Source of the DNA: Phorcus lineatus
Lineage: Eukaryota; Mollusca; Gastropoda; Trochida; Trochidae
Length of the DNA stretch: 64,000 bases
Direction: 5' to 3'
NCBI GenBank assembly: GCA_921293015.1
Contig: OV121090.1
Location: 38,188,533 to 38,252,532, forward strand
Below the pieces are notes generated by a model, which was not told where the DNA came from, did no database searches, and worked only from the letters and a program-made list of their open reading frames with translations. A program made the position numbers and the translations under genes. Positions 32,587 to 47,051 of the stretch are shown here, piece by piece. Numbering within the stretch: position 1 is the first letter of the stretch; each line of letters begins with the position of its first letter.

Positions 32587-32746
32587 CGAGAGTGTCACAG
32601 GGTGCGTTCTTGTAAGAGCAGATGTCCATGCCGGTGAGGAGGATAGCGTGGTCATGTTGGGTGCCACTGGAACCCACCAGGACTGACTGCCACTGACAGA
32701 AGCTGTTGAGGGTGTGGTCAGCGTGGAAGTTAACTTGCAAACCTGG
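32587..32746 (-). CDS. ADAMTS16/18: ADAMTS exon 5: catalytic domain
   Basis: 160 bp, phase 0 in, phase 1 out (CTCG|gtgagt). Contains NFHADHTLNSFCQWQS, HDHAILLTGMDIC and APCDTLG, the strongest subgroup signature for ADAMTS16/18. Confidence 0.97.
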
Positions 32747-33166
32747 CTGTAGAAAAGAAAGGGGATAAGCAGTTTGTATCTGAATAAATGAAATAATGAC
32801 ATAACATTAGAGGTTCTTTGAAAGCAGAATGGATATCTACAGTTTCATGAAATAATGACAAACAATTTTCAAATAGCAATCTAAGAATGACAAATGGATT
32901 GACAGATTGTTAGATTTCAATAAAATCCTCTTTCCCTGTCAACTTCAGTGTAGCTGGTGAAAATATGCAGGAAAACTGTCACAAAAAGTTGTCATTGTCA
33001 GCTAAGCAAATTGGGTGATATTTTTCAGATTATGAAGCAGTCATAAAATCCCTGTTTACAGGTTGGCAAAATCAAAAACATTTTTATTGTAGAAAACAAT
33101 TCTTAACACATGACATAAATGCTCCAGAAGAAATAATAAACTTGTCAAGAGAGAATTGTTTATTAC

Positions 33167-33250
33167 CTCATCCCCTTCCAACAGCACGAGGCCGACCAGC
33201 ACGATGTTCACCTGGTTCCCGATACTCGTGTCCTGGAACAACTCTGACAC
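33167..33250 (-). CDS. ADAMTS16/18: ADAMTS exon 4: catalytic domain
   Basis: 84 bp, phase 0 at both ends. Encodes SELFQDTSIGNQVNIVLVGL and VLLEGDE, a strand-helix segment of the reprolysin fold. Confidence 0.96.
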
Positions 33251-33565
33251 CTGCAGCACACAGAGGGTTAACAAGTTTATCTATCAGCTTTCCTAACAAT
33301 ATACTGGAGCAGTCTTTCTTTAATTATATAAGCTTTGATTTTTCCTTAAATAATGATTTGAGTTTCTAAAAACCTTTTGGGATGCTCACATTTTTCATAC
33401 AAAAGAGTAGTCCTTTAGAAATGTTAAAATAAGATAAAAATGAGGATGTTACCTGTGTTTCAAATTTTCAAAAAATGAAGAAATATTGCCCACTTATGAG
33501 AGAAGAGAGTACTCTCTGTTATGACAGAATGGTTAAAACAACCAAAATTGAGGTGATGAACTTAC

Positions 33566-33804
33566 GATATTGAAGATGCTGAGCACGTATGTGGTGATGT
33601 TGTGTCTGCCGTGTTCCCAAAACATTGACTTGTCCACCACCACCAGGGTCTCCACCGTACGGTCGTGTACGCTCCCGTAAGTGTGACGTGGAGATCTACG
33701 TTCTCGATGTCTTCCGTGCCTTCGTTTGGCAGAGCCTCGCTTTGAATGCTTTTCAGCCTCTTCTCCATCTTGTGACAACTGATCATGAAAGTCTTCATCT
33801 GTAT
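33566..33804 (-). CDS. ADAMTS16/18: ADAMTS exon 3: propeptide end, furin site, catalytic start
   Basis: 239 bp, phase 1 in (T|AT codes Y), phase 0 out (AATATC|gtaagt). Acidic stretch TDEDFHDQLSQDGEE, then a very basic run with RHRERR, a furin-type cleavage site, then VETLVVVDKSMFWEHG and TTYVLSIFN, the start of the mature protease. Confidence 0.96.
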
Positions 33805-35201
33805 CTGCGGTCGAAAACATTATTCGGATAAACATGTGCTCACAGATCTAAGATTATCCATCAGAAATTAACATTAGGGATAGATAAGGATCCACCAGTT
33901 AATCATTTAATAACTTAGTTATTAATGCTTTTGTCACTGAATTTTTAAATGCTATGAAAAACTGAAATCTTAACTTTTCTTGAGAAATAATGTCTATTTG
34001 GCTTATAGAAATTCGTTACCCTTAAATTCAGACGTCAAATTCATGATTCCTCTAAATATGGTGTCAAGGATAGATAAAAAAATATTTATTTCAACAATAC
34101 ACAATTAAATGTTTCTGGTATCATGCAATAAATACATGAATTAAGGTCCAAAAATTTCAACAATTTCAACAAATATGCGAAGTATTTGTCAAGAATTGAT
34201 AGAATAATCTAGATGGTCTAAGATTACCTAAATCATTGAAACCTTGTAAGCTTTTTTTAGTAAAGTAGGAGATAATTAGGGTGAAGTCTGGCAAATATAC
34301 TTCTGAATTCCTCCGTTATTAAAATCAATGATGTTATAATAGTCGACATTCCCCAGATTACGAGGGCCTGTATAGAGATCTACCTGGTGACCTGAGTGTA
34401 ATGGTGTATCAGCTGATAGGGAATGCTATAAATACCATATAAACTATAGATATACCGCTCACAGGTTACATATGATAGGCGTGATCAGGACATCGATTAA
34501 ATGGATAGATATTGCTTCATGAACTGCTCAAAGGAATATGTCAGATACTAGTTATTTGATTTTGTTCAGGTTTCCATGTTTCTACTTAATGATAATACAT
34601 ACTCTATGCCAAGTGTCGTGGTATATACAGAATATTAAACAAACTTCCTTGTGATAGTATCAACGATTTTGTATCAAAAAGGAAAAAGCAAGTTTGATAT
34701 CAAACGCCTCACAAGTTAGATACAATTGTATCACATTGAAATTGGTTCAGTATTCTGTTCTACACTCATCTTCATTTATTGAGCATATGTGTGTCAGAGG
34801 GCTTAAACAAAGATTACCGTAAGTCGAGTCCTTTAGTGAGATCACAGCTGTAATAATTCATACATTGATTGCAGTTTCCTATTGCTCAATAGATATCATA
34901 CTGCAGAATTCTTAAACAAAATGGGTGACCAATAAAAATTAATCACTGCCGCTTGTAGGAGCAACAGTTGTATTTTCCACCTATCAGGAAATAATCATCA
35001 TGATCAAACACATTGATCAAGACAAGAGATAAAATGGTCAAGCCGTCATGGATGTAAAATTGTTAGTAAATGGTTTTGATATTCATAAGCATTACGTGAC
35101 TCATTTGGCAATGATCTAAGATTCATAGGTAATGGAGGATTGAGACAACGATGATCTAGGTAAAATGGTTCCAGTTCCTCCAATAAGGTCTCCATACTCA
35201 C

Positions 35202-35361
35202 AGTCCCTAGCCTGGTGGTTATGCAGGACGTGTGAGGGAAGGTCTTGAGATCTGTACAGGATGTGAGGTAGCAACGTACTCCCTGGGTTATCTCCCCTTC
35301 TCATCGCTTGAGGCATCGGCTCTACAACATAGTCCTCCTCTGGTAGGCGCAGAATGCCTGT
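35202..35361 (-). CDS. ADAMTS16/18: ADAMTS exon 2 in window: propeptide
   Basis: 160 bp, phase 0 in, phase 1 out (GACT|gtgagt). Encodes TGILRLPEEDYVVEP and LPHILYRS, the GxIxxxxxDYxxEP signature of reprolysin-family propeptides. Confidence 0.95.
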
Positions 35362-38300
35362 CTGAAACAGAAAGAAACATATAATTAAGGAAAATTATTA
35401 ATCTCTTTTGTCATTTGCATTATTAATTTTCCTTTTGTTATCTTATTAAAGCACATACAGTGGTAGATCAAAGATTTTTTGAAAACGTAAAAGCTCATAC
35501 AAATAGTTTGTTTTTACTTTTCCGGCATTGTTGTTTTAACACTGTTTTATGTCAGTATAAGTCACTAAATATCATCAAAATCAACAATCTTTAAGAGATA
35601 TTTAATTAGATATACAAATACGAAAATCTAATGAAGAATCTTTCCATCTTACTTCAATCTTTGAAAAAGATTTGACTAGATGATTGTCAACTGCCACTAA
35701 GGAAAAAACAACTTCTTATGATGATGAAAATCGGAATTTAAAGGATATTTTTAGGCCTTAATGAGGTCCTTCAATTTTAGGTTTAAATTCATTATATAAA
35801 TGTATAGATAGATATCAACGAAGCCTTGTCATAACGAGGAACTCACAAAAAACAATCCCTTCAGTAATTTCTTCATTGTACCATATTCAAATAGTGAGCG
35901 TCTATTAATTGTCTTCACTGGTATCTATGATAAGTAAAGGAGATGCAATGATATCAAGATAGACCAGCCTGGCTCTAGATAAACATTCCTATAGAAACTG
36001 ATAGGTATGTAAGTGTGGGAAGCTTTATACTATGTGCTCTACTATCAGATTGTTTTTCAGTTTAAGTGGGTTACATTAAAACTCTACCCTATAAATGAAT
36101 TTCTAAGTTAAAGGGTTACTGTGATACTTTGTTATTAATATCAGATATTTATATATATATAGTATCATCTATATATAGTATAGATATAATTCAATCTGGA
36201 ATTGTTTTCAACAACCATAAGGTACTTTGTTTCTACATATAATAAAAATAATGTTCTTATTCCACAATATTTGCTCTCAGAAGGCCCATAGCTATTGTGT
36301 AATATCACAAATAGTGTTTTGGGAACTTTTTCTAATTTATCTTATATACCGGTAGAAGGGAAACTAAAACAGATAAAATATAAAGAGTGTACAGCGGTTG
36401 AGATATGCTTATGACAAATTCATACACAAGTTCATAGGACGTACTTAGGGAAACCAACCAAACAAGGTAGAGATCTGTGCCAAAACTATTCGTCACTTGA
36501 CGTTATTTTCATAGCCTTCCACGTTAATTTAGTGTTGCACGATTCATTTTCATGAAGTGAAATCTGGTTGAATCTTCATTAAACTTTGCAGGTTGAATTA
36601 ATAACATCTTAACTTGAAGTACGTAATTTTGATTAAATGTTTTGACTAATTATTCAGTATTGACATCAAACTTACCTTCAAATGCACATGAATAATAAAC
36701 TTTTACCTATAGATCAACAGGTTTAATGTTTTTACAGTTTTATACAAATGTTGATCAAATTCTTGTCATTCTTAAAATAACAGATCAAATTAATACTGCT
36801 ATTATGAGGTCATAACCATGATGGTTCCTATCATTGATTTAAAATTTTTAAAAGTATGAAAATTTAATTTACGGAAATTATTTGTGCATAGGTAAATCAA
36901 CATTGAAGACTATGGAAATTGTGTCAAGTGACAAATACTTTGGCACAGTTCTATACAGAATGATATAAAGGGTGGTCCGTTTCTTCGTAGGTGTGTAAGA
37001 TTTTTCTGAGGAACCCGACACCGTCAACAAACATTTGAGAGAAACACTATCAATATTGCCCTAATGTGATACAGGGGATTAACATGGCTGCTTCATATTG
37101 ACCCTGTTTATTGTTGGGGTTAGGGGTCAGGTGTCAACATTGTGACCCTTGAACTCAAACCAACAGGGGGCACAATGTTGACTACACTATACAAGCATGT
37201 AAAACCTTTGTCAAATAATGGATATTCAAACAACTGTAAACAATCACATTAAAAACATAACTGAGACAATCAGTTGATGTGGTGATGACTTCTTCAGGTG
37301 TCAAAGCCAAAGGTCAAGGTCAAAAAGAGGATTGTTGTACAGAATATGAAAAGATATTGACATGTTCAGATGATATAAGAACACCTAGTGTAAAGCTGAT
37401 ATTCACACTGAGTTTTTAGTTTTATTCTATATTTTTATGAATAAATAGTTTTTAAACTCCCACACTTTGAGAATTGCACCTACCATTAAGTGATGTTGAC
37501 GTTTGTCTTGAAATACAAGAGCTTTGTTTGTCCAAAATTTATTTGAACAAACTTAAGATAGAATACAAAATTCTTATCATTCAGGTTCAATGCTATAGAA
37601 GACTACCATGGTTTGTTGGCGAGGGTGTTGAAAGGGTTTCGGTTATGGAGTTCTGTATCTCTATACCATGAGTGCATCAGCAGCAGTAACATGAAAAATC
37701 CTTATTGCCCCAAATATTTGTACTTTTGGAAATGAGTTTTGTGATAGCGCATCAAACACCAAAATTCAGTTACTAGTCTGTGCTTAACTCTGTCCTTAAA
37801 ATGCTGAATACAAACCAAGGAAAGAACCCCCCTTCTTATGTATTTTGGTATGATGACAGGAATTAAGCCCCTGCCTTCTGAAAGCTTCAACACCTGACAA
37901 CATCCCACTTTATTAAGTTGCTATGTGTTGCAACAAATTTAAACATCCTGATGTTATGGATCAATTTTTGTCATATTTCGATCATATCATTTATTGTCTT
38001 GTATTCAACTTTATCATCAGAGCCAGAGAAAGCCTGGTACATTGTGAAGTCAGTGAGGGTTCTTCACAAAGGAAAGTGTTGCCCACACTCTGAACTGCCA
38101 TCTTGTAACACCATTCTTGAGGGTTTCTCCTCACGGCGGTCCGGCACAGTCAATCCACAAGATCTTTCTCCAATAAAACACTCCAGAGCCATGCTATTGT
38201 CTATTGTTCCAGGTATAATTTACACCCTGGTTCAACATGCATTGAATGTTCAAGGAAAGTTTGAAGTGTTTGCTGTGCGAAGCTTACAATATAACTGCTT

Positions 38301-41239
38301 TGATGGAGCAAAGCGCTATCAATCATCATTGATAAGGGATAATTTTACTTTAGGTCTAAAACCTAAATTAGATATTTTTACATCTAATATGCATGGACAT
38401 TGTCTATATTAACTTTTAAATGCCTCAAATGGCAATATCAAATACTTGAATAGTTCATGAAATAAAAATTCTGTTCATGGTAGTTGACATTTCTTGGTAC
38501 TCAGAGTTGTCACTCATTGAATTTGCATGTTGCACTTAAACTCATTAATTAAAAAAAAGTATACAAAAGATGGAAGTTAAAAGATCATTACAGCATAACT
38601 GACCCATATGTCAAAGAATCCTGAATTCTGCTTCAAATGCGAAAAGTTGACTGAATTTTGAAATTATAACAGAATCCGAACTTGTGACAAAAACCAAATT
38701 TTTGCTCAAATTTAGAATGTCAACATAAGACAAAGATACGATAACAGCCAGGATTTAATATCTCCAATTGTATATCTTCTCATATCTTCAAGTCGGTTAG
38801 AATAATGTGGAACTATCACTGCCATAGCGGGAGATTACAATGTGTACAAACTACTCGTGTAAGAAACTATATGCATCGGAGGCCTGTTGAATACAAGCGT
38901 TATCTTCGCTTACTTTCATCTCAGCCACGATGATTGCTTGCTGCTTTATGATTATGAGGACAGCCACTTGACACATTAACTCAACATAAAGTCGCCCCGG
39001 AAAATGAGGACACGGATAAATGACCGACTTATTTCCATATATGGTCGTGTTCACTATGCAGACATTAGTTGTAGATTGAAAGACTTTTAACATTTACAAC
39101 ATTTCTTTGTAGTCATGTTCTAATGAGGGTCTCTAGTTGCAGCTTTGTTAAGTCCTAGGTAACATATGTTGTATTTAGAAAGCAGCTAGCTTATTCAATG
39201 TTTTTAATATATAAGCCAACTCAGCTATGATATATTTGTTTATTGCATTTATGATTAGTTTTTATATGAACTCATATTATCCATAAGGTGATTATATAAA
39301 GCTGTTATACTTGCAGTGTTTGTAGGTTTAGCTATAATGGTCATGATATTTCATTCATATCTCATTCTGAACATTATCAAGTTGCAATTTAGTTAACAAG
39401 ATTTTTGTTCAAAATGTGTAACACATAAGTAACAGCTTCTTCAAGGACTGACCATGTCCATTATCAGATGCCCTGTGTTGCTTGTAGTGTTGATTCCATT
39501 GTAAATTGTCTCGTCTCGTCCAACAGGTGACAAGATTTGTACTGTCTGTATGTTTCTACAACAAGATATTAGTTGTGTCCACAACATTTACATGCATGAC
39601 ACATTTTGTTACATTGACTCAAGTAAATAAAGACAAGGTTTAGATAGACATGATTGATGTGACTTATCATACTTTTTGGGTACTTCGCTGTATGCTTCAC
39701 TACGGCAGGGTTTATTTGGCAAAAATATTTGAAATTGACCTTTGCTTCACCATGGGTTTATATGGATCGGGTCATGCATCTCCAAAACATATATTAGGAA
39801 GTACAGGACATGGTAAGATTATCATACATGACTGTGGTTACTTTCTACCAAAACCTAAAGGTTTAAAATCATGTGGTGGATGTCAAATGAAAATATATTT
39901 GGTTAATGATCCTTTCTGAAATTTTGAAAAATTAAAACTTCCTGTGTTTTTGTGACCTCTTTCTAAATCTATTCAACAATTACCATCTTGAAATCATTCC
40001 AAATGTCATATGCAATGAGGAACAAAAGCTTTTCTGTACCACTCAACATTGTTTTCTATTCTATTTTCAACATTATTGTCTTCTTTTCTATTGAGGAAGT
40101 TGCAAACACATAATATGTATATTCATAAGAAAGCATTGATCATCCTATGTAGCTTTTATTCCTTCTTTTGCAATCAAAGTCATATCTATAAACTCCATAG
40201 CAATAAACACAGGGAAACAGGCTTTCAAGTCCTTACAAGAACTGCTACAAAACCCTCTCATATTGATGTGAAAATGATAGCAATCAAAGAAATATGATAC
40301 TTCAAAGTAAACAGTTTATTGTTGACAAGGTAAGCTGCTGTAAGCATATCAAATCCCTAGTGTTTGGGTCAGAGTGTGATACTGCAACATAAACTCCAAA
40401 CCTCTGGTGTATAAAAGCGCATATTTCACAGTAATAACATCAACGAGGTAGGTATTGTCTTCCAGACAGGCTTGGTTGTGACCATGAGTGTGGACAATGG
40501 TCTCGTATTCACTTGGTCGCCGGTAAGTCTGGTAGGCTGGAACGGTCATAATGCAGGTAATACTGGACCCTTCTCTGGACAATTGGTGGTCAGTTGACTT
40601 CAGAGTCCATCCACCTTTATGCTTATTAACTGTAAACTTATTTCTCCGACTGACCCCTGACAATGCAGTGGTGACAGCCAAATGGCTCAGTGCTTGACTT
40701 CCATGACATTGTGACTTATTACCCGCTAACTGATTTCTTTGAGCCGCTACAATAGGAGATAAATCACTGGATTGCTCATTCTGTTGTGACCACTTATTGT
40801 TTGTTAAGGGTCCTGAGAGCAAAGTGGTTGGAGACATGCTTCAGTGAGCTGTAATGGTCACCATAGGTGGTCAAGGCGATGGATGTTATTACTCATTTCA
40901 TAGCTGCATTGGTTCTTGACCACCAAGGGAAGTACATACATCTAAATATAGTTCTTAATATCACATGGAAAGGAAATTGATAAAAATAATTCTTAAATGA
41001 TAGTGGTTTTCCTTATTTATTTATTTATTCAAAGAATAACAGTAAAATAAATATGGCAAGTGGTCACTACCAAAAACATTATAACACATGTGTTAAACAA
41101 CTTAAACTGCTGAAGACAGTCCACTACCCACTGGGGACATTACAGTAATACAGCATGGTTTAAAGTGGAAGAACCAGCAAATCATTTTTGTGTAAAAGAC
41201 ATTTGACATTTATGAATTCTGCTTTTAATGAATGGTTAA
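35362..41239. other. ADAMTS intron 1, repeat-poor part
   Basis: Part of the 27.3 kb intron. Contains AT-rich simple sequence near 36,150-36,190 and a 12-bp inverted repeat gtcaacattgtg at about 37,133 and 37,169. Two unassigned ORFs of about 160 codons lie at 37,918 (plus) and 40,837 (minus). No conserved exon was recognised. Confidence 0.45.
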
Positions 41240-41535
41240 CAATGATTCCATTTTGAGGTGAGGTGAGATGAAATGGGGTTTAACGCCGCTTTCAAGATTA
41301 TTTCACTTATATGGCGGCTGCTAGTATTATTGCAGGGAGAATGCCTGCAACACCGATGTGGCTATGTATTGCGGTGAAACCTGCGAGCATCGGCTGGAAC
41401 TAATGAACCATGAGTGCCAGGGTGCTGAAACTTAGTGTAGCATTGCACCCAAACCTGACTGCGTGTATAACAGTTCTCTACTACAGATAAAGTTGCTGAG
41501 CCCATGGTGGGATTCGAACCTCTTGATCCGAAGCT
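41240..41535 (-). mobile_element. tRNA-derived SINE, 5' truncated
   Basis: On the minus strand a perfect pol III B box GGTTCGAATCC lies at about 41,521-41,510. An A box at the expected distance upstream is not clear. The 3' end reads gcggcgttaaaccccatttc followed by a tcacctcacctc tail, a type common in mollusc SINEs. Length near 300 bp. Confidence 0.6.
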
Positions 41536-41689
41536 GAATTCCATTTTGAACCTTGTTGTTTAAAAAAATATTTTCCTCAAAATATACCTTGGGTCAATTG
41601 CCCCTCTAAAAGTCAAGTATTTGCTGAAATCTTGCATATTATCAACAACATCTTTTATTTGTAGTTTGTCACTTCTGGTTGACCGTCAC

Positions 41690-42150
41690 TAATGCAGACA
41701 AGATTGTCACTAGCGAGTGACTATCGCTATTGTATTCAAGATTCTCAATGAGTAAGTGATTGTCACAAGTAGTCAAGATTGTTCATTACACGGTGACCAT
41801 CACTAGTGTTTGCAAGTTTGTCAAATACCAAGTGACCATCAAAAGTGTTCGTAAGTTAGTCAACAACTACACAGTGATCATCACTATAGTGTTTGCAAGT
41901 TAGTCAAATACCAAATGACCATCACTTTTGTTTGTAGGTTAGTCAACTACACAGTGACCATGACTACTGTTTGTAAGTTAGTCAAATACACATGCAGTGA
42001 CCATCAATGGTGTTCGTATGTAAGTAAAATACCAAGTGACCATTACTATTGTTCGTAAGTTAGTCAACTACACAGTAACCATCACCAGTGTTTGCAAGTT
42101 TGTCCAGCTATCAAGAGACCGTCTCTAGTATGATCAAGTTTGTCCACTGC
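41690..42150. repeat. Degenerate ~42-bp minisatellite
   Basis: About ten diverged units alternating agtcaactacacagtgacc and agtcaaataccaagtgacc, each followed by atcacta-gtgtttgcaagtt. Old array: units differ by several substitutions and small indels. Confidence 0.8.
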
Positions 42151-42159
42151 CAATGGCCA

Positions 42160-43360
42160 GCTGTCTGCGAGCAGGTGGTAGAGTCAGGCCATATACTGTT
42201 ATCTTGAGGCACCTGCAAATAGGGGACACTCACTTCTGCCCTTTTGACCCCTGGTCACATTTACTCTGGACTGGTCAGCAAGCATGTATGTGTGTGATGC
42301 AAACACATAAATGTAATTGGTCTGACACAAGGTTGAAGTTCCACCGGCATTTTGGTCCTTTCTAGTTAAAAACACTAGCTAAACACTGACCATTGACTTT
42401 CTGACCATGATATGTGTCGTGATAAAATAGAAGTATGATTACTTAGCATATGTTAATACTAATTTAGCAATTGAATTTGACTTTATTTGAAATCTTGTAG
42501 TTCTAATGTGAGTCAAATGAGTTTGGTGAATCAATCTGAATGAACAAAATTCTATATTCAAACATTGATCTATGACCATGAAGGAAAGGTTCAAATATAC
42601 AAGTTCTGAATGTAATTAACATAAAGGAAGGCAAACAATAGGCTAGTATGATTTTATAAGTAACCAGAAAAACTCCTTATAGGAGAAGGCATGTTCATTG
42701 ACAGATGAGGTTGATACTGGTAGCGGAAGTGAGAAGTTGAATTACATTGGCAAATGATATGTTACACAGAGATATCAGCATATCTACATCCACTTCAAGT
42801 AAAATTATAGGCGAAGCCTTCATACTTAATCCTCTGTCCAACTTCAAAGGATCACAGAAAAGGATATACAATACTTGGTTGTCTTTCTTCATCAGATGCC
42901 TTCACAGAGTATACAGAGTCAAATTAACTCTTAACCTACTAATGTTATTTGAAGAGAAAGAAGATCGAACTATGCCTTTTTTTCTTTTTTTGAGATTATT
43001 TACTTCTTCTATTTAATTAGGGAATTAACCCTTTGAACTCTCAGTTTATCCAGCAATTACGAGTTAACCCACCTGTCCAGCGAGCCACAGCCAATGTTGC
43101 TGAACTAGCAATGCACAGGACCATATGATAACATCAAAGTACATGCATTGTATTGTTTGTCGAGACAAATTTAAAGTGCAGTTTTAACCTTGGCTTGTTT
43201 CAGTTATTTTGCAAAATGTTTAAAGGATTGTATTTGATATTCTTTTGCGAAATGTTTCGGACTGAATTAATTTTATCAGCAATAATTACCAATATATAAT
43301 AAATGCCTGTATGGAGAATGTACCAAGTTGTTAATCATTAAAAAGAAAAGATTATATTCC
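42160..43360. other. ADAMTS intron 1, unannotated part
   Basis: No gene seen. A TTAACCCTTTG string at about 43,026 resembles a piggyBac-type end but no partner was found. Confidence 0.4.
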
Positions 43361-43364
43361 ACCA

Positions 43365-44921
43365 GGGATCCATACATGGCATAATCCAACAGAGGTGATG
43401 GGGGTTTTAAGGGACTGCAATGGGTTTTTTTCTTCCTCAATGGGGTTTGTTAGGGTCTGAAATGGGGTTTTTCTTGTTTTTGAGGAATATATGATTTATC
43501 GTATTTCAAAATAACAACTCATTGTTTAACTGATACTTGATCGCGATTATATCTAATTATTTTTAGATAACATTTCAAACCTCATTGCAGGAATTTTGGT
43601 ACTAGCTTATTAGAAATATTATTCATAAATTACTATATGTTTTATTTGAAAAATAACTTTATATTGTGACATATAAATCTATAAGAATCAAGACAGTTAT
43701 TTCTAACATAAATCGTAATACAAGTCTTTTAAACAGGATCTCAATAATTAACATGAAAAGTTTGTGACTGTAATGCAAAATTATTTTTGTTATTATTACC
43801 TTAATCAACTTAGATTGAATTATCACTTAAATCTGACATCAAAATAACAGTTCATTGAAAATATTAATTGAGTAAGACTTCATTCATAAAAGTCCAAGTC
43901 TGTGATCATCACATTGAAATTAAAAAATTAAAGATCGTTTGGAATTATTTACGTATCGATGAGAGGACGTTGTTGACAAATGCACTTCTTGTTGATGAAC
44001 GGCGACTTATCGACAGTGAGCGCTTTTCCTTCAAGTAAGTTTAATCGAAATTTCAAATATTTTAATCATACCTACCTCATTAAAACCTTGATAATATGTT
44101 TTGTTTACAATTATTCTTCCTAAAAACATGAATTAGATTGTGTTTCTAAAACTATCTATGAAAATACGACTCCGGACTGCCAAAGTAAATAAGTTGGTCG
44201 AAACACGTGTGGTCGCGATAATTTCATGGCAACATATTACCGATACAACATAAAATGTTTAAATAAACCATAATCTGTTTAGCAGTTATTCGTATTTTAT
44301 TAAAATAATGAAACTTACAATAATGGTTTTATTTATTCATATATTAATTGAAGAAAGGCAGTCGTAAAGAAAATCATGGACACGAGAGCATAATTTCAAT
44401 GTTATTGGTCGTTAAGAAGAGCATTGATTTTCCAAATGGTGTTTCCTTTTTATAGGTCCTGTAAGATAATGTTCACGGCTTCAACGTTTATTTTCGGTAA
44501 TTTGTGCGATTATTAAATCTTTTGAAGTTTAAGAGGTATGTTGTCGATCTTTATTAGTGTATCATAATGATATTGTAATATCTTATCATAAACATAAACG
44601 TAATTCATCGATCTTCAGCTATCCTATAGAAATAAAAACTACATTGTAAATAATTCTCAAATCACCGGTGTACAATAACAACGTGCTCTTGCGATCGTAT
44701 TTCTTACAAATGTTTATTTTAATTTTGATATATAATAATAATGGTAAGTTTGAAATTTGATTAAATCGAAAATTTAAAATAGGTAACACAGCCTCAGAAA
44801 AATCATTCTTAGCACTTCTCTTAAAATCGGGTTATTTCCATACCCGATCGGGTACGCGGGTTAAGCGGCCTGAAATCGGGTAAACCTGCCAAAATCGGGT
44901 TATATGCCATGTATGGGGATC
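43365..44921. mobile_element. Possible 1.56-kb inverted-repeat DNA transposon
   Basis: Left end GATCCATACATGGCATA (43,367-43,383) and right end tatgccatgtatggggatc (44,903-44,921) are inverted copies apart from two extra C residues. Inside the ends both sides carry G-rich, T-rich repeated motifs (atggggttt on the left, aaatcgggt on the right). No transposase frame. The short match makes this tentative. Confidence 0.4.
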
Positions 44922-45186
44922 TACTGAGCCCCTAGGAGCAGGACACTCGATGCACAAATCTTGTCCCTCATAAAGTACTGTTCAGTTTCATAAACACACA
45001 TTTACCTCTCTTCACTAGTGGCAGAGTTGGAATCACCTGAGTAGATCGTTAAAGCCTTTGATCTCTGATTGTAAATCAGGTAAGGATACAGGTAAGACAA
45101 ACAGTGTTTGCTACCTGAGTTTACGACCTGAACCTTCTGTAAATGGGTAAGAGGGAATCATGGAGTATGGGGTTGGTACATGTCAT

Positions 45187-45235
45187 GAATACACATGAAT
45201 ACACATAAATACACATGAATACACATGAATACACA
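45187..45235. repeat. 10-bp tandem repeat, about five copies
   Basis: gaatacacat repeated, one copy aaatacacat. Confidence 0.8.
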
Positions 45236-45239
45236 ACTG

Positions 45240-47050
45240 TACAAGTATTGAATAGATAAAACGCTTGACATGAACGCTAATTAGGCATCCCAGAAATATT
45301 CAAATATAACATTGGGTATGACATGATATATTCAATCAAATAACATGAAAGCATACTGTAATGGAATATACTAATAAATGCTTCTATGAGAGGAAACAGT
45401 ATAGGCATGAACACAAATGTCACAAAGAGCTAACCAAAAAATCACCATACACAAAGTGATGCATAAAGTGATATCATCTGACATAATTTTCTTTATAATT
45501 GTAGAAGCTCATAAACTTTATACAGTGTTAATTAATGCTAATAGAGTACGTTATGAAGCATTTATAGAATTATTTAAAAATATTTTTCAGCCTTTGATTT
45601 TCAGATCAATCTGAAGAGTACAGATTTAGATATTTCCAAAGCAACCAACAGAGAAATTTTGTTAAAAAAAAAATTAATTAAACTAATCTGTTTTAACAAT
45701 ATCACTGAAATTAACAAATCATCCCAAAGCTTTTAACTGTAAGGAAGTTTCTATTTGTTTGGATCAATCATCTTTCATTAGCTCGTCATGGGGAACATTT
45801 GATATGCTATTCATCAAATTCACGCACGCACATGCACTATCTTCGGACAACTCCCTGATTACTATCTCTGCTTAACACTTTTTTTCCAGAATTTCCCCAA
45901 GGGACTATCCCATCAAAACTACGGAGAATACATGACTTCCCTAATTGAATATTATGTATGTCATTGGATGTGAAAACATGAATAAAATAAGATAGTTTGT
46001 CCTTTATATAAATTTTTTTTGGGTTTTCATGTGTTAAGATAATTTCACTTGAAACAAGTTTTGATTAATATCAGTTTTACATTAGAATACAAATGTATTT
46101 TTTCCAACAATGTATTTTGACAAATAGATAATTCTGACCAAAAAGAATTAAAAATGTCAAGGTTGTATGTTCTTGACATTTCCCTCTCTCGTTGAATAAG
46201 ATTTCAATTTTGAGGTATTTCACCCAAATTGTTTTGGGACAGCCCCTTTACCCAGACGATCCCCCTTCTTCCCCCAATCTGAGTCTTGGCTGGTTTCAAT
46301 GGACCATGGATATCAATTTGCTGTGAGAGTCTGATAAAACTTCTTAATACGCACAGTCAGCAAATACCCTAATCCACTACACATGCAGTTCTTAAAATTC
46401 CATAAACAACAACCCAAATCAAAAAGACAATTTTGACTATTTATTACAAAAAATACTGCATTCAAATCAGCCTCTTTTGCTGATAAATGCTCCATTTGTT
46501 GAATAAATATCTTTTTCTTCAATATCAAATATCTTTACGATTGCTGTGATACATGTGTGGCTATTTAATTGCAGGAGATTATAAATGTAGCATGCCTTTA
46601 TATCTCATTCATCATTGTAAACAAGCAGGGGAGACAATTTCAAACTTCCATATCTTCACGAGGTTGTTATTCTACACAAGAGTTTGATGATTACACAACA
46701 TTGCACTCTTTTATCTTTGATTTTATTGCTTCTGATGTCCATAAACATTACAAAGCAATAAAGCTTAAATCATGTTTCATAAAACTTTATATTCTAACCC
46801 AACATTAAAAATATTGCTTTCTAGAATAACGCTCTTTTAACTTTTGTTAATTTTCATATGAATCATCAACACAAAGAAACATTTGACAAAAGATGTATGA
46901 CCTAATACACATCAGTGAAATGCAGTTTTGTTCTGCACTCTGGCTAAGAACACAACATTTTCTCTACTTCTCTTTTGGGAAAATCACATTTCTAACCATT
47001 TGCTTACACATTCTTCAGGTGGGATGTGGGGAATAAGAAAAGAAGGGATC
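45240..47050. other. ADAMTS intron 1, AT-rich part
   Basis: Nothing recognised on either strand. Confidence 0.5.
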
Positions 47051-47051
47051 C

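Noticed and set aside
37918-38412. 164-codon plus-strand ORF
   Set aside because: No recognised domain, no splice or promoter signals, lies in an ADAMTS intron; chance ORFs of this length are possible in 64 kb.
40349-40837. 162-codon minus-strand ORF
   Set aside because: Same strand as ADAMTS but no motif, no fitting splice sites, and the flanking ADAMTS exons already join in phase without it.
43026-43040. TTAACCCTTTG string resembling a piggyBac end
   Set aside because: No inverted partner or subterminal repeats found nearby.
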